Below, one piece after another: positions 53,705-62,158 of a DNA stretch of 64,000 nucleotides. The notes beneath the pieces are model-generated. The model had not been told where the DNA came from and did not search any database. It was given only the letters and a program-made list of their open reading frames with translations. Positions within the stretch are counted from its first letter, which is position 1. Each line of letters opens with the position of its first letter. Origin of the DNA: Actinoplanes italicus (GTDB taxonomy: Bacteria; Actinomycetota; Actinomycetes; Mycobacteriales; Micromonosporaceae); assembly GCF_003001815.1 (NCBI RefSeq), contig NZ_PVMZ01000001.1, positions 620,001-684,000 on the forward strand. Direction: 5' to 3'. A program made the translations under genes and the position numbers.

Positions 53705-54424
53705 GTGACTGATCCGGGTACTCACCTCGTCTCGCCCACTCTGCCGGACGAGAGCATGACCAACGGGTTCGTGAACCCGATCGACGTCCTGAACTACGCC
53801 AGCCCGACGGCGTGGATCAACAAGGGTATCGAGGCAGCAACCGGCTTCGACGTCATCGGCTCCTTCATGGAAGCAGTCAGCGGGGACTGGGAAGCGATCT
53901 GGAAGTTCAGTGAGGCGATGGGTCACCTCGCCGACTGCATGGCAGAACTCGGCATCGACGTTCAGCAGGGGATTCTCCAGCTCGACGACAGCTGGGACGG
54001 CAACGCCGCCGATGCGGCATACCTCTACTTCTCCAACCTCGCCACCGGCATCAGCGGGTCGCAGTACGACTTCCGCCAGATCCAGGAGGACTACCAGCAG
54101 GCGGCACTCGGTGCATGGCAGTTGGCCAACCAGCTCGGCAACATCCTTCAGGCGATCGTCGACGCCTGGCTCATAGGCCTTGCCGCCGCGGGCGCTGGCG
54201 CAGCTGTCTCGGCAACCGGCGTCGGAGCATTCGCCGGCTACGCCCTGGCCGGTGTACAGGCAGCTCGGATAGCCAAGCTCATCAACGATGCCTCACTCAA
54301 AATCAACACCGCTGGAACCGCCATCATGGGCATCTTCGCCACCCCCGTGACCCTGGCCAACCGCGGCGGTGACCTGTCAGACATCAAACTGCCTACCGCC
54401 GCGTACACCACTCCGGGGGCCTGA
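53705..54424 (+). CDS. WXG-motif protein with hydrophobic C-terminal region
   Basis: A 239-residue protein. Residues 75-165 form the helical hairpin with DDSWDGNAADAAYLYF at the turn (a W-x-G motif). A glycine/alanine-rich hydrophobic part follows (AAAGAGAAVSATGVGAFAGY, about 162-181). This arrangement is that of the N-terminal part of type VII-delivered toxins and PPE-like proteins, but no toxin domain follows. GTG start with GAGAGGG seven bases upstream. Confidence 0.7.
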   Translation: MTDPGTHLVSPTLPDESMTNGFVNPIDVLNYASPTAWINKGIEAATGFDVIGSFMEAVSGDWEAIWKFSEAMGHLADCMAELGIDVQQGILQLDDSWDGNAADAAYLYFSNLATGISGSQYDFRQIQEDYQQAALGAWQLANQLGNILQAIVDAWLIGLAAAGAGAAVSATGVGAFAGYALAGVQAARIAKLINDASLKINTAGTAIMGIFATPVTLANRGGDLSDIKLPTAAYTTPGA

Positions 54425-54425
54425 G

Positions 54426-54734
54426 TTGAGTGACGACCCGGTAGATCATGAACTGGAGCGGATGGCCGGAAACCGCCAAGCTGCCGCTGAAGTGAAGCGG
54501 CATCTGATCGCGCTGCGTGATGGCGCCGCCGGACCCGAACTGGCGGAGATGGCCCGAGACGTGCTCGACGGGCGGATCAGCTTCCGGGACGTCGCACGCA
54601 GCTCCGCCTACGCCGAACCGCTGATGAACGCCCAAGAGGCCTTCTTGCGCTGGCAGTCACAGGTCGAGGAGGAAGAGCACGCCAGGCTGGTGGCCGAGAC
54701 GCAGGAACGCCTCTATGGCGACCAGGACTCCTGA
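54426..54734 (+). CDS. Small helical protein, last gene of the WXG100 cassette
   Basis: A 102-residue protein, all helical and charged (ELERMAGNRQAAAEVKRHLI and QEAFLRWQSQVEEEEHARL). The TTG start follows the previous stop by one base and has GGGGG six bases upstream. Possibly a dedicated chaperone or a partner of the preceding protein; no homologue is known to me. Confidence 0.65.
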   Translation: MSDDPVDHELERMAGNRQAAAEVKRHLIALRDGAAGPELAEMARDVLDGRISFRDVARSSAYAEPLMNAQEAFLRWQSQVEEEEHARLVAETQERLYGDQDS

Positions 54735-55360
54735 ACCGACAGCTGCCCCGGACGAAGCTCGTTACCGCATCCCGTGAGTGGAGTCCGCCTGTGGTGACCA
54801 CTCGATCCGAGGGCAAGCCGCGAAGCGGTGCGGCAGCGATCGCCGGAAGCAACGACGGTGGCTGACCACGGAAGCAATCGTGACGGCCTGGAGCAGAATC
54901 AAAAACCGGCCGGAACAGGCGGATTCGGAAGTAAGAACACGCGCACCGACACCAAGATCATCCAGCGCAGCGATGTTGCGGTTGTTGCGACCCTGGCCCG
55001 CACACGCACCGGCAGATGTCGTGATCAGCCACGAACGCGCACAGACGCTGATCGGAAGGTGACCAGATCGCGGCCTGTCTGACCGCTCATGGTCTCGACG
55101 GTCACGTCACCGCGATCGTCGACCGGGCGCAGGCGCAGCCTCGGTGGATGGAGCCGATCCGGAGCCGAGGCTGGAGGCGGCATGCGTTCTCGGGGCCGAT
55201 CCGGGACCTGTGGATGGTGGGCGAGTCGTTCTCCGGCGTCGCGGCCGCGCACGCTGCCGGGGTCGCCGCTGTGATTCTGCGAACCGGGAATGAAGGCCGG
55301 CGTGGTTCGGGACGTCGATGAGGGACGTTGTCTAGGTGCTGGGAAGTTCATACTCGGATC
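54735..55360. other. Gene-poor region between the WXG cassette and eda
   Basis: About 620 bp. It contains the second copy of the 26-base repeat at 54812-54837. Several open frames exist but none has both a ribosome site and a familiar motif. It may be decayed coding DNA. Confidence 0.4.
54812..54837 (+). repeat. Dispersed repeat, copy 2
   Basis: GGCAAGCCGCGAAGCGGT then GCGGCAGC; one mismatch to 49893-49918 and same orientation. Confidence 0.6.
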
Positions 55361-56002
55361 ATGGACACCGATTACTCCGGGCTGCCCGTGTCCGGGCTCG
55401 ACGAGTTCTTCGCCGGGCAGCGGGTGATGGTCATCCTGCGTGGGCTGGGATCGAGTGGCGCCGCCGTCGAGGCCGCCCATCGGGCGTGGGACGCCGGTGT
55501 CGAGCTCGTCGAGGTGCCCATCGGGCAGCCGGGGGACGCCGAGATTCTGGCGGCCGTCGTCGATGCCGGGCTCGGGCGGGGGAAGGCCGTCGGTGCGGGG
55601 ACTGTCATCGCGGCCGATCGGGTTCGGGCCGCGGTCGAGGCCGGAGCCCGGTACACCGTCGCTCCGGGGTTCGACCCTCAGGTCATGGGGCTCAGCCGGG
55701 ACGCCGGCCTGCCCCATCTTCCCGGGGTAGCCACGCCCAGCGAAGTGCAGCTTGCCTGGTCGGCGGGCTGCCGGTGGGTGAAGGTCTTCCCGGCCGGCAC
55801 GCTGGGGCCGGAGTGGTTCTCGGCGATCCGGGGGCCGTTTCCGGACGTGAGCTTCCTGGCTACCGGCGGTGTCACCCTCGGTGCGGCGCGGGACTACCTC
55901 GGCGCGGGGGCGAGCATCGTCGCGTTCGGTGCGTCGGCCGTTGCGCCACGCCGGGTCGAGGCTCTGGCGGAACTGGTGCGGGAGCGGCTCGGGAGTCAGT
56001 AG
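55361..56002 (+). CDS. eda: KDPG/KHG aldolase (2-dehydro-3-deoxyphosphogluconate aldolase)
   Basis: Class I aldolase of the Entner-Doudoroff and related pathways. The Schiff-base Lys141 lies in RWVKVFPAG, the acid/base Glu51 in VEVP, and the signature PGVATPSE is at 121-128. Length 213. The start MDTDYSG is preferred over an ATG 11 codons earlier. The last 46 bases of the gene are repeated just after the stop (see the tandem repeat). No kinase or dehydratase partner is nearby. Confidence 0.9.
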   Translation: MDTDYSGLPVSGLDEFFAGQRVMVILRGLGSSGAAVEAAHRAWDAGVELVEVPIGQPGDAEILAAVVDAGLGRGKAVGAGTVIAADRVRAAVEAGARYTVAPGFDPQVMGLSRDAGLPHLPGVATPSEVQLAWSAGCRWVKVFPAGTLGPEWFSAIRGPFPDVSFLATGGVTLGAARDYLGAGASIVAFGASAVAPRRVEALAELVRERLGSQ

Positions 56003-56070
56003 CCGGGGACGCCGGTCGAGGCTCTGGCGGAACTGGTGCGGGAGCGGCTCGGGGGTCAGTGACCGCGGGC
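55951..56070 (+). repeat. 60-bp tandem duplication of the eda 3' end
   Basis: Bases 55955-56000 recur at 56015-56060 with one mismatch, a period of exactly 60. Since 60 is a multiple of three, the second copy continues the eda frame and would add 20 residues ending VEALAELVRERLGGQ if the TAG stop were read. It also overlaps the 3' end of the convergent gene. Confidence 0.9.
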
Positions 56071-56562
56071 GCCGCCCGCTGCCTCACGGGCCTCAGCCTC
56101 GGCCGGGGTGTCGGCGTAGCCGGGGTAGGCGACTCCGGCGGTCTGGAAGTAGTAGCCGCTCTCCTCCTCCGGGTCGTCGTCGGCGAAGGGGCGCCACAAC
56201 GCCAGGAACAGGTCGTTCGCCGCGTAGGAGCTGCCTTCCTCGTACTCGATCAGTGGGGTGTGGCTGTTGATCTTCTCGAGGACCTCGGCGGCCGGGAGGT
56301 TGAAGACGTCGATCCCTCGGAAGTGGACTCGGTCGTGTTCGCAGGAGCGCCAGACCTCGATGCCGTCGACCCGCTGGCGGGTGGGTCCGGCCACGCCGAA
56401 GCTGAGGCTGATGCGCAGGCCGTTCGGCATGGTCATGGCCACCTCGCCGAGAGCGGTCTGCTCCAGCGGGCCCAGAGTCTCGAGGGCCGCCCTGGCCTCG
56501 TCCGCGGTCATCCCGAGTCGTACGGGGCCGACGCCCTTGCCGGGTTCCAGTTCCAGGTCCAT
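56056..56562 (-). CDS. Conserved protein of unknown function
   Basis: A 168-residue soluble acidic protein beginning MDLELEPGKGVGPVRLGMT; the GxGPxRLGMT opening occurs in several actinobacterial proteins of unknown role, some of them immunity-like. The C-terminal ALWRPFADDDPEEESGYYF is conserved in tone. It converges with eda, and its last codons fall in the duplicated 60 bp. Confidence 0.65.
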   Translation of the reverse strand: MDLELEPGKGVGPVRLGMTADEARAALETLGPLEQTALGEVAMTMPNGLRISLSFGVAGPTRQRVDGIEVWRSCEHDRVHFRGIDVFNLPAAEVLEKINSHTPLIEYEEGSSYAANDLFLALWRPFADDDPEEESGYYFQTAGVAYPGYADTPAEAEAREAAGGARGH

Positions 56563-56584
56563 CGAGCGATCATCGCAGGCCGGG

Positions 56585-57259
56585 TCAGCCTGCGGTGTTG
56601 GCCAGTCGCTTCTCGATCTCGGTCCGCATCTTCGGCGGAAGTGCGTCGGCCACCAGCAGGCGGGCCAGGTGCTCCGGGGCGTGCATGTAGATGTTGAACG
56701 CCTCGGACACGGTCAGGCCGTGGCCGGGGCGTTCCAGCACCTCGATGCGGTCGCCGGAGCTGATCTCGCCCTCCTGCAGGATGCGCAGGTAGGCGCCGGT
56801 GCGGTTGGAGGCGGAGAAGCGCTTGATCCAGCGGGGCTCGGCCATCCGGTGCTGGAACGTGGCGCACGGGATGCGGCCGAAGGTGATCTCCAGGATCACC
56901 TGCTCGCCGATCTGCCAGCGCTCGCCGATCAGCGCGTCGTAGAGGTCCAGGCCCTGGGTGGTCAGGTTCTCACCGAACAGGCCGTGTGCCAGGTCACGGC
57001 CCAGTTCGGCCGACCACCAGGCGTAATCCTCGGCGGCGTACGCGTAGACCGCCTGGTCGTCGCCGCCGTGGTGCTTCACGTCGCCGATGAAGTCCCCGAC
57101 CACGCCGCTGTGCAGGCCGGTCGTCTTCGGGCCGGGGCGGCGGACCGTCACCGGGTGGTCGACCGGAACCTTGCCGATGCCGGTGTCCAGGCCGGATCCC
57201 TTGGCCGGGTTCGGCTCGGCGCGGCCCACGTTGAGGGAGAGAACGACACCGCTGGTCAT
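56585..57259 (-). CDS. MOSC domain-containing protein (YiiM-like)
   Basis: A 224-residue MOSC protein: GDFIGDVKHHGGDDQAVYAY, GENLTTQGLDLYDALIGERW and the conserved cysteine in FGRIPCATFQ. YiiM-like MOSC proteins reduce N-hydroxylated compounds using molybdenum cofactor. The stop of this gene is 22 bp from the start of the gene at 56056-56562. It overlaps the GNAT gene by four bases. Confidence 0.9.
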   Translation of the reverse strand: MTSGVVLSLNVGRAEPNPAKGSGLDTGIGKVPVDHPVTVRRPGPKTTGLHSGVVGDFIGDVKHHGGDDQAVYAYAAEDYAWWSAELGRDLAHGLFGENLTTQGLDLYDALIGERWQIGEQVILEITFGRIPCATFQHRMAEPRWIKRFSASNRTGAYLRILQEGEISSGDRIEVLERPGHGLTVSEAFNIYMHAPEHLARLLVADALPPKMRTEIEKRLANTAG

Positions 57260-58098
57260 CGGGAGAATTCCACCACCGCTCGGTCTTCGATCGGCCGGTA
57301 ACCCAGCCGTGGGTACAGGGCGTTACTGGTCGGGTTCGCCAGGTCGGTGAAGAGGACCACGTCCGTCGCGCCCGCGTCCAACGCATTTCGGGTCGCGGCG
57401 GCGGTCGCGGCGCCGCCGAAGCCCTGCCTTCGGTGCTCGGGTGGGGTCCAGACGTACTGGACACGGACCATCCCGGCCACCGGACGGGTATGGACGGCCA
57501 TCGACACCGGGACACCGCCGGACTCCCAGAGGACGACGCCGCCGTGGGCCATCCGGTCGTCGACAAGCTCGTCCAGGATGTCCGACTTCTCGCCGATGTA
57601 TTCGTGGAAGTCGCGGAACCAGCTGATCAGAGTCGGACGGTCAGCGACGGTGGCGCGGCGGTCGGTGCCGGGTGGGAGCGGGTCCGGCGGGGTGAGCGTC
57701 GCCAGCTGGTACAGGCGCGTGCGCATGCCGTGCTCGGCGGTGCCGCCATGCTTCGCCGTCCACGCCTCGGTGAACGCGTCGACGTCGCCGGCCAGCACGT
57801 TCGCTGCGCCCATCGGGTGCGTGCCCAGGGCTTCGACCAGCTCGGGCACGGCTTCCGGTGGCACCTGGGTCAGCGTCAGCGGGTAGGGCGGCGTCTGCAC
57901 CAGGGCACCGGTGACCTCACCGGAGTCGCTCGTCCACCAACCTAGAATCGGATCATTCGCGCCGTACGCATGAAGCCCTCTCGACCGCAAGGTGCCGACC
58001 ACCGTGAGCAGCGTGGTGTGCCGGACCGGGGACGAACGCAGGAATTCGCCGGCGGTCTCGGCGAAGGCCGAGACGTCGGAGGTGATGTGCCAGCTCAT
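57256..58098 (-). CDS. GNAT family N-acetyltransferase
   Basis: A 280-residue acetyltransferase. The acetyl-CoA loop is RRQGFGGAATAAATRNAL near 235-250, after the strand VRVQYVWTPPEH. The N-terminal 130 residues are a degenerate second GNAT half. Target unknown. The ATG at 58098 overlaps the stop of the LLM gene (ATGA); the frame is open further upstream. Confidence 0.85.
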   Translation of the reverse strand: MSWHITSDVSAFAETAGEFLRSSPVRHTTLLTVVGTLRSRGLHAYGANDPILGWWTSDSGEVTGALVQTPPYPLTLTQVPPEAVPELVEALGTHPMGAANVLAGDVDAFTEAWTAKHGGTAEHGMRTRLYQLATLTPPDPLPPGTDRRATVADRPTLISWFRDFHEYIGEKSDILDELVDDRMAHGGVVLWESGGVPVSMAVHTRPVAGMVRVQYVWTPPEHRRQGFGGAATAAATRNALDAGATDVVLFTDLANPTSNALYPRLGYRPIEDRAVVEFSR

Positions 58099-59105
58099 CG
58101 GGCCCACGCCTTCGCGATGAGGGCGAGGCTGTCGACACGGGTGGCCGGGTCGTGGACCGCTCCGGCCAGCATCAGCTCGTCTGCGCCGGTGCGGGCGGCG
58201 AGGGCGTCCAGAGCAGCGACGACCTCGTCGGCGGTGCCCGCGTACTGAGTGCCGGGCAGCGACTCCAGCACTGCACGATCCAAATCGGACAGCTCGCGCT
58301 GAGCGGCCGTCTCGGGCGACACGATCGGGCCGAGGCGGCCGGTGCGCAGGCTGAGGGCCATGACGCGGCTGGGCCCGGCCAGGAACTGCGCCTCGTCGGT
58401 CGTCGTGGCGGCCAGCACCGAGGCGCTGACCATCACCCACGGCCGCGGATAGCGTGGCGACGGCTGGAAGCTCTCCCGGTAGAGGCGCAGCGCGCCGTCC
58501 ACATCGGAGCTCATGGCGAAGTGGTACGCGAAGCAGAACGGCAGTCCGAGAGCGGCCGCGATCTGCGCGCCGTAGGTGGACGAGCCGAGTATCCACACCT
58601 CGGGGAACGACTCCGCAGCCGGCGTGGCGCTCAGCCGATCGGCCGGGACGCGCTCATCACCGAGCAGGCCGAGCAGCGTCTTCAGATGCTCCGGGAACAT
58701 CTCGACCGTGAGGTACGGCGAGACGCCGCGCAGCGCGGCCGCGGTCGCCTGATCGGTGCCCGGCGCCCGGCCGATACCGAGGTCGACGCGACCCGGATAG
58801 AGGGCCTCCAGCAGGGCGAACTGCTCGGCCACCACGAACGGCATGTGATTCGGCAGCATCACACCGCCCGAGCCGACCCGGATGTCACGGGTGTGCGCCG
58901 CGACCGCGCCGATCAGCACCGGCGGGGCGGTCGACGCGACGGCCGGCATGTTGTGGTGCTCGGCCACCCAGAACCGGGAGTAGCCCAGTTGGTCGGCGGC
59001 CCGGGCGATCTCGATCGTGCCGCGCAGCGCATCGGCGCTGGTGTGCCCCTCGCTGACGGTGGCCAGGTCGAGCACGGAGAGCGGGACGCGGTTCGGTGCG
59101 GTCAT
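58095..59105 (-). CDS. LLM class flavin-dependent oxidoreductase (MsnO8-like)
   Basis: Luciferase-like monooxygenase, 336 residues. Signatures are SVLDLATVSEGHT at the N-terminus, FWVAEHHNMP, RVDLGIGRAPGTD and ILGSSTYGAQIAAALGLPF. Uses FMN or F420; substrate unknown. First of a three-gene overlapping set with the GNAT and MOSC genes. Confidence 0.9.
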   Translation of the reverse strand: MTAPNRVPLSVLDLATVSEGHTSADALRGTIEIARAADQLGYSRFWVAEHHNMPAVASTAPPVLIGAVAAHTRDIRVGSGGVMLPNHMPFVVAEQFALLEALYPGRVDLGIGRAPGTDQATAAALRGVSPYLTVEMFPEHLKTLLGLLGDERVPADRLSATPAAESFPEVWILGSSTYGAQIAAALGLPFCFAYHFAMSSDVDGALRLYRESFQPSPRYPRPWVMVSASVLAATTTDEAQFLAGPSRVMALSLRTGRLGPIVSPETAAQRELSDLDRAVLESLPGTQYAGTADEVVAALDALAARTGADELMLAGAVHDPATRVDSLALIAKAWAR

Positions 59106-59190
59106 GCTGTGCCTCCCTGAGCATGCCCTCCCGGCCCTCGCCCGCGGCGATGCCGGCCCGGTGCCGCGGGCTGCCGCTCGGTGCAGTCGG

Positions 59191-59604
59191 TCATGTCTCT
59201 TCCCGGTTCTGGTTGCGAATCTTCTGCACGCCCACCGTCACGGCGCCGAGCGCGGCGCCCGGCACCAGCAGCCAGATCGGCCACGGGTGGACGAGCTCAC
59301 CCATCGAGAGCGTGACCAGGACGTAGATCACGACGTTGACCGCCGCGATCGCGCCCCAGATGGTCCAGAGAACGATCAGGGCCGTCGGCAGTCGCGGTCG
59401 CTCACCGGGACGCAGCCGGGGGCGGGGCAGATCGTGAACGAGAACGCGGAGCTCGGCGTGGGTGCGGGCGGCGTAGGCGGCGGCGACGCGTTCGTCGTAC
59501 TCGTGGAGGGACAAGCGGCCCTCGTCGAGTGCGAACTTCAGCCGGTCGGCGATCCGCTGGCGGTCCGAGTCCGCCGCACGCATGCTCTCGACCTCTTTGG
59601 ACAT
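59191..59604 (-). CDS. DUF1707 domain membrane protein
   Basis: A 137-residue protein: DUF1707 at 8-58 (RAADSDRQRIADRLKFAL and RLSLHEYDERV), then a hairpin of two transmembrane helices (about 74-96 and 105-125) in the 2TM arrangement. Function unknown. Paralogue of the gene at 9088. Confidence 0.85.
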   Translation of the reverse strand: MSKEVESMRAADSDRQRIADRLKFALDEGRLSLHEYDERVAAAYAARTHAELRVLVHDLPRPRLRPGERPRLPTALIVLWTIWGAIAAVNVVIYVLVTLSMGELVHPWPIWLLVPGAALGAVTVGVQKIRNQNREET

Positions 59605-59653
59605 CGCCGCCCCCTCGACTACACGCTTGAAGTCAGGCTATCGCGGGAGAGGC

Positions 59654-60910
59654 TCAGACGAGTTCAGCCGCGAGGCGCTCCCCGGCGTGCCGGTCGGCGC
59701 GGGCCATCGAGCCCTCCGGGATCGCGGCGACCGCGGCGGCCACCATCAGCACGCCGGACGCGAAGACGAACGCCCACGGCAGGCCGCCCGGCTGGTCGAC
59801 GATCACGCCGGCCAGGGCGCCGCCGGCGGCGCTGCCGGCGACCGAGACGGTGACCATCCACGTGTACGCCTCGTTCAGCATGCCGGCCGGGGCGATCCGC
59901 CCGACCAGGCTGTTCTCCACGGTCAGTGCCGGCGCGATCGTCGCGCCGCCGAGCACCAACGCGGCGCCCAGCCACAGTGGGCCCGGCATGAACGCCAGCA
60001 CCAGGAAACTCGTCGACACCGCGGCCAGCAGCCAGGCGAACTGCCGGGTCAGTGCCATCGCCGGGCGGCGGGTGCCGAACCAGATGCCGCCGATCGCGCT
60101 GCCGATGCCCCAGACACCCAGCAGCACGCCGCCGAGCGCCTCGCCGCCGCCGTGCTGGGACGCGTAGGCGGGGACGATCACGCCGGCCGCGCCGAACGCG
60201 GTGCCGAGCGCGGTGACGCAGAGCAGCAATGCCGGGAAGCCGCCCGCACGCAGCGGGCCCAGGCCCTTGGCGGCGGACTCCGGGTCGTGGTCGCCGTGGC
60301 CGCGCATCACCGGGAGCCGGGAGATCCACGCCGTGCCGGCGAAGGTCACCACGGCGGCGAAGATCACCGCTGCGGACGGGCTGGTGGCGATCACCAGGAA
60401 CGCCGCGACCAGCATCGGGCCGAGCACGAAGACCAGCTCGAACAGCGAGGTCTCGGCGGCGATCGCGGCCGAACGCAACTCGTGCCGGCCGGTGCCCGGC
60501 GCGGTCATGTCAGTCCACGCGCGACGGATCGCGGCGGTCAGCGGCGGGTAGGTGGCGCCGGCCGCCGCAGACGCCATGAAGATCCACTCAAGGGCGTCCG
60601 CGCCGCCGCGAGCCGCCAGCAGCAGACCGGCCAGCGCGAGCGGGTGCAGCACCGAGGTGGCCAGCAGGATCGGGCCGGCGCCGATGCGGTCCGCGAGCCG
60701 GCCGGCGATCGGGCTCACAGCCGCGCCGGCCAGCGCGTACACACCACCGGCCAGACCGGCGGCCGCGTAGCGCCCGGTGGCCTGCTCGACCAGCAGGAGC
60801 AGGGCCAGCGGGGTCATGCCGATACCCAGGCGGGCCAGGATCCCGATGACCAGCAGCACCTTCGCACCCGGCAGATGCCACACGCCCAGGTACTGACGTA
60901 ATGCGGTCAC
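59654..60910 (-). CDS. MFS transporter
   Basis: A 418-residue protein with about twelve transmembrane helices. The A-motif-like loop is [13 protein letters not shown] after helix 2. Family unclear; it resembles small MFS pumps of unknown substrate. GTG start with GGAGG seven bases upstream, preferred to a start 15 codons earlier. Confidence 0.88.
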   Translation of the reverse strand: MTALRQYLGVWHLPGAKVLLVIGILARLGIGMTPLALLLLVEQATGRYAAAGLAGGVYALAGAAVSPIAGRLADRIGAGPILLATSVLHPLALAGLLLAARGGADALEWIFMASAAAGATYPPLTAAIRRAWTDMTAPGTGRHELRSAAIAAETSLFELVFVLGPMLVAAFLVIATSPSAAVIFAAVVTFAGTAWISRLPVMRGHGDHDPESAAKGLGPLRAGGFPALLLCVTALGTAFGAAGVIVPAYASQHGGGEALGGVLLGVWGIGSAIGGIWFGTRRPAMALTRQFAWLLAAVSTSFLVLAFMPGPLWLGAALVLGGATIAPALTVENSLVGRIAPAGMLNEAYTWMVTVSVAGSAAGGALAGVIVDQPGGLPWAFVFASGVLMVAAAVAAIPEGSMARADRHAGERLAAELV

Positions 60911-61013
60911 GAGAGGGCCTCCGGCTGCCGGTTCGGTAACGAGCGAAACGCTCACCGAGGCTAACGCCGGCAGCCGGATGGCTCATCTCATATACGGGCC
61001 GGTGTCAGCGAGG

Positions 61014-61880
61014 TCACCGGTGCCGGGTCAATGCCGCCTGCTCGTGCAGACGGCGGACCCGCTCCCGCATCGGCGGGTGCGTGGAGAACAGCGCGGCCAG
61101 GCCGCCGCCCGCGAACGGGTTGGCGATCATCAGGTGGGCGGCGCTGGTCAGGCGGCCGTCGGCCGGCAGGGGCGCTCTGGCCGTACCGTAATGGATCTTC
61201 TCCAAGGCACTCGCCAGGGCGAGCGGATCGCCGGTCAGGGTCGCGCCGGAAGCATCCGCCTGGAACTCCCGGTTCCGGCTGATCGCCAGCTGGATGATCG
61301 ACGCGGCCAGCGGGCCGAGAATCATCATGAGCAGCAGGCCGGCCGGGTTCGGGCCGTCCTCGTCGTCGCCGCCGAACGGCAGGAAGAACGCCAGGTTCGC
61401 GAGCATCGTGATGATGCCGGCCAGGCCCGCGGCGACACTGGAGATCAGGATGTCGCGGTTGTAGACATGGGACAGTTCGTGCCCGATCACCGCCCGCATC
61501 TCGCGCGGCTCCAGCATGTTCAGGATGCCGGTGGTCACGGCGACGGCGGCGTGCTCGGGGTTACGGCCGGTCGCGAACGCGTTCGGCTGCATCGCCGGTG
61601 AGACGTAGAGCCGCGGCATCGGCTGACCGGCCGTGGTCGCGAGCTCACGCACGATCGCGTGGAGGCCGGGCAGCTCGGCCTCGGTCACCGGGCGCGCACC
61701 CATCGCGCGCAGGGCGATCTTGTCGGAATAGAAGTAGCTGACGGCGTTCACCGCGAGCGAGACGAAGACGGCGAGCACCAGGCCGGCGCCGCCTCCCAAC
61801 CAGTAACCCACGGCCAGGATGAGGCCGGTGAGCAGACCCAGCAGGGCGGCCGTTTTGAGGCCGTTGTGGTGGCTGGACAA
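61014..61880 (-). CDS. htpX: M48 family metalloprotease HtpX
   Basis: Membrane zinc protease for quality control of membrane proteins. HELSH is at 134-138, the third ligand Glu lies in NREFQADAS, and hydrophobic helices are at 10-48 and 145-200. Length 288. The start is TTG with AAGGAG six bases upstream. A short open frame ends inside the ribosome site. Confidence 0.93.
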   Translation of the reverse strand: MSSHHNGLKTAALLGLLTGLILAVGYWLGGGAGLVLAVFVSLAVNAVSYFYSDKIALRAMGARPVTEAELPGLHAIVRELATTAGQPMPRLYVSPAMQPNAFATGRNPEHAAVAVTTGILNMLEPREMRAVIGHELSHVYNRDILISSVAAGLAGIITMLANLAFFLPFGGDDEDGPNPAGLLLMMILGPLAASIIQLAISRNREFQADASGATLTGDPLALASALEKIHYGTARAPLPADGRLTSAAHLMIANPFAGGGLAALFSTHPPMRERVRRLHEQAALTRHR

Positions 61881-61883
61881 CTT

Positions 61884-61949
61884 TCACTCCTTCGGCTTGC
61901 GGGGTTCGTGGCCCGCAATCCAAAGAACATCGGCATCCTTCGTGTTCAT
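61884..61949 (-). CDS. Possible 21-codon upstream ORF of htpX
   Basis: ATG to TGA, with product MNTKDADVLWIAGHEPRKPK then Glu. The stop codon lies in AAGGAGTGA, so it overlaps the htpX ribosome site, three bases before TTG. A second in-frame ATG is 33 bases upstream. The ribosome site is weak; the arrangement would allow coupling or reinitiation. Confidence 0.35.
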   Translation of the reverse strand: MNTKDADVLWIAGHEPRKPKE

Positions 61950-62110
61950 CCGGGTGCTCGCTGTGACTTCGCTGAACCCCATTTCTTCGGTACGCGCTCC
62001 GCAGCGCGACGAAACGCACCACGGGTAACGGGCCTACGGCGCGACGTTTGCCGGGATCCGGGCCGCAACGCGACCGCCGGGGCTGAGGCGGTGGGTCACC
62101 GGCTGTGACG
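61950..62110. other. htpX upstream region
   Basis: About 160 bp holding a GCGCTGCGGAGCGC hairpin (near 62000) and perhaps the htpX promoter, which I could not identify with confidence. Confidence 0.35.
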
Positions 62111-62144
62111 CACCGCTGTCCCCGGGGCCCGGGAGACAGCGGTG
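62111..62144 (-). terminator. Terminator of the nuo operon
   Basis: Perfect 10-bp stem (CACCGCTGTC and its complement) around 14 bases that contain a CCCGGG palindrome. It starts 15 bases past the nuoN stop codon. Confidence 0.7.
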
Positions 62145-62158
62145 AGCGACAGCCGGGG

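Noticed and set aside
53036..54734. A complete type VII secretion locus.
   Set aside because: No EccB, EccC, EccD, EccE or mycosin gene is present; only substrate-like proteins are seen.
55951..56070. Possible CRISPR or longer tandem array at the end of eda.
   Set aside because: Only two units, no spacers, and the unit is the coding end of eda; no CRISPR array or cas gene was seen anywhere in the window.
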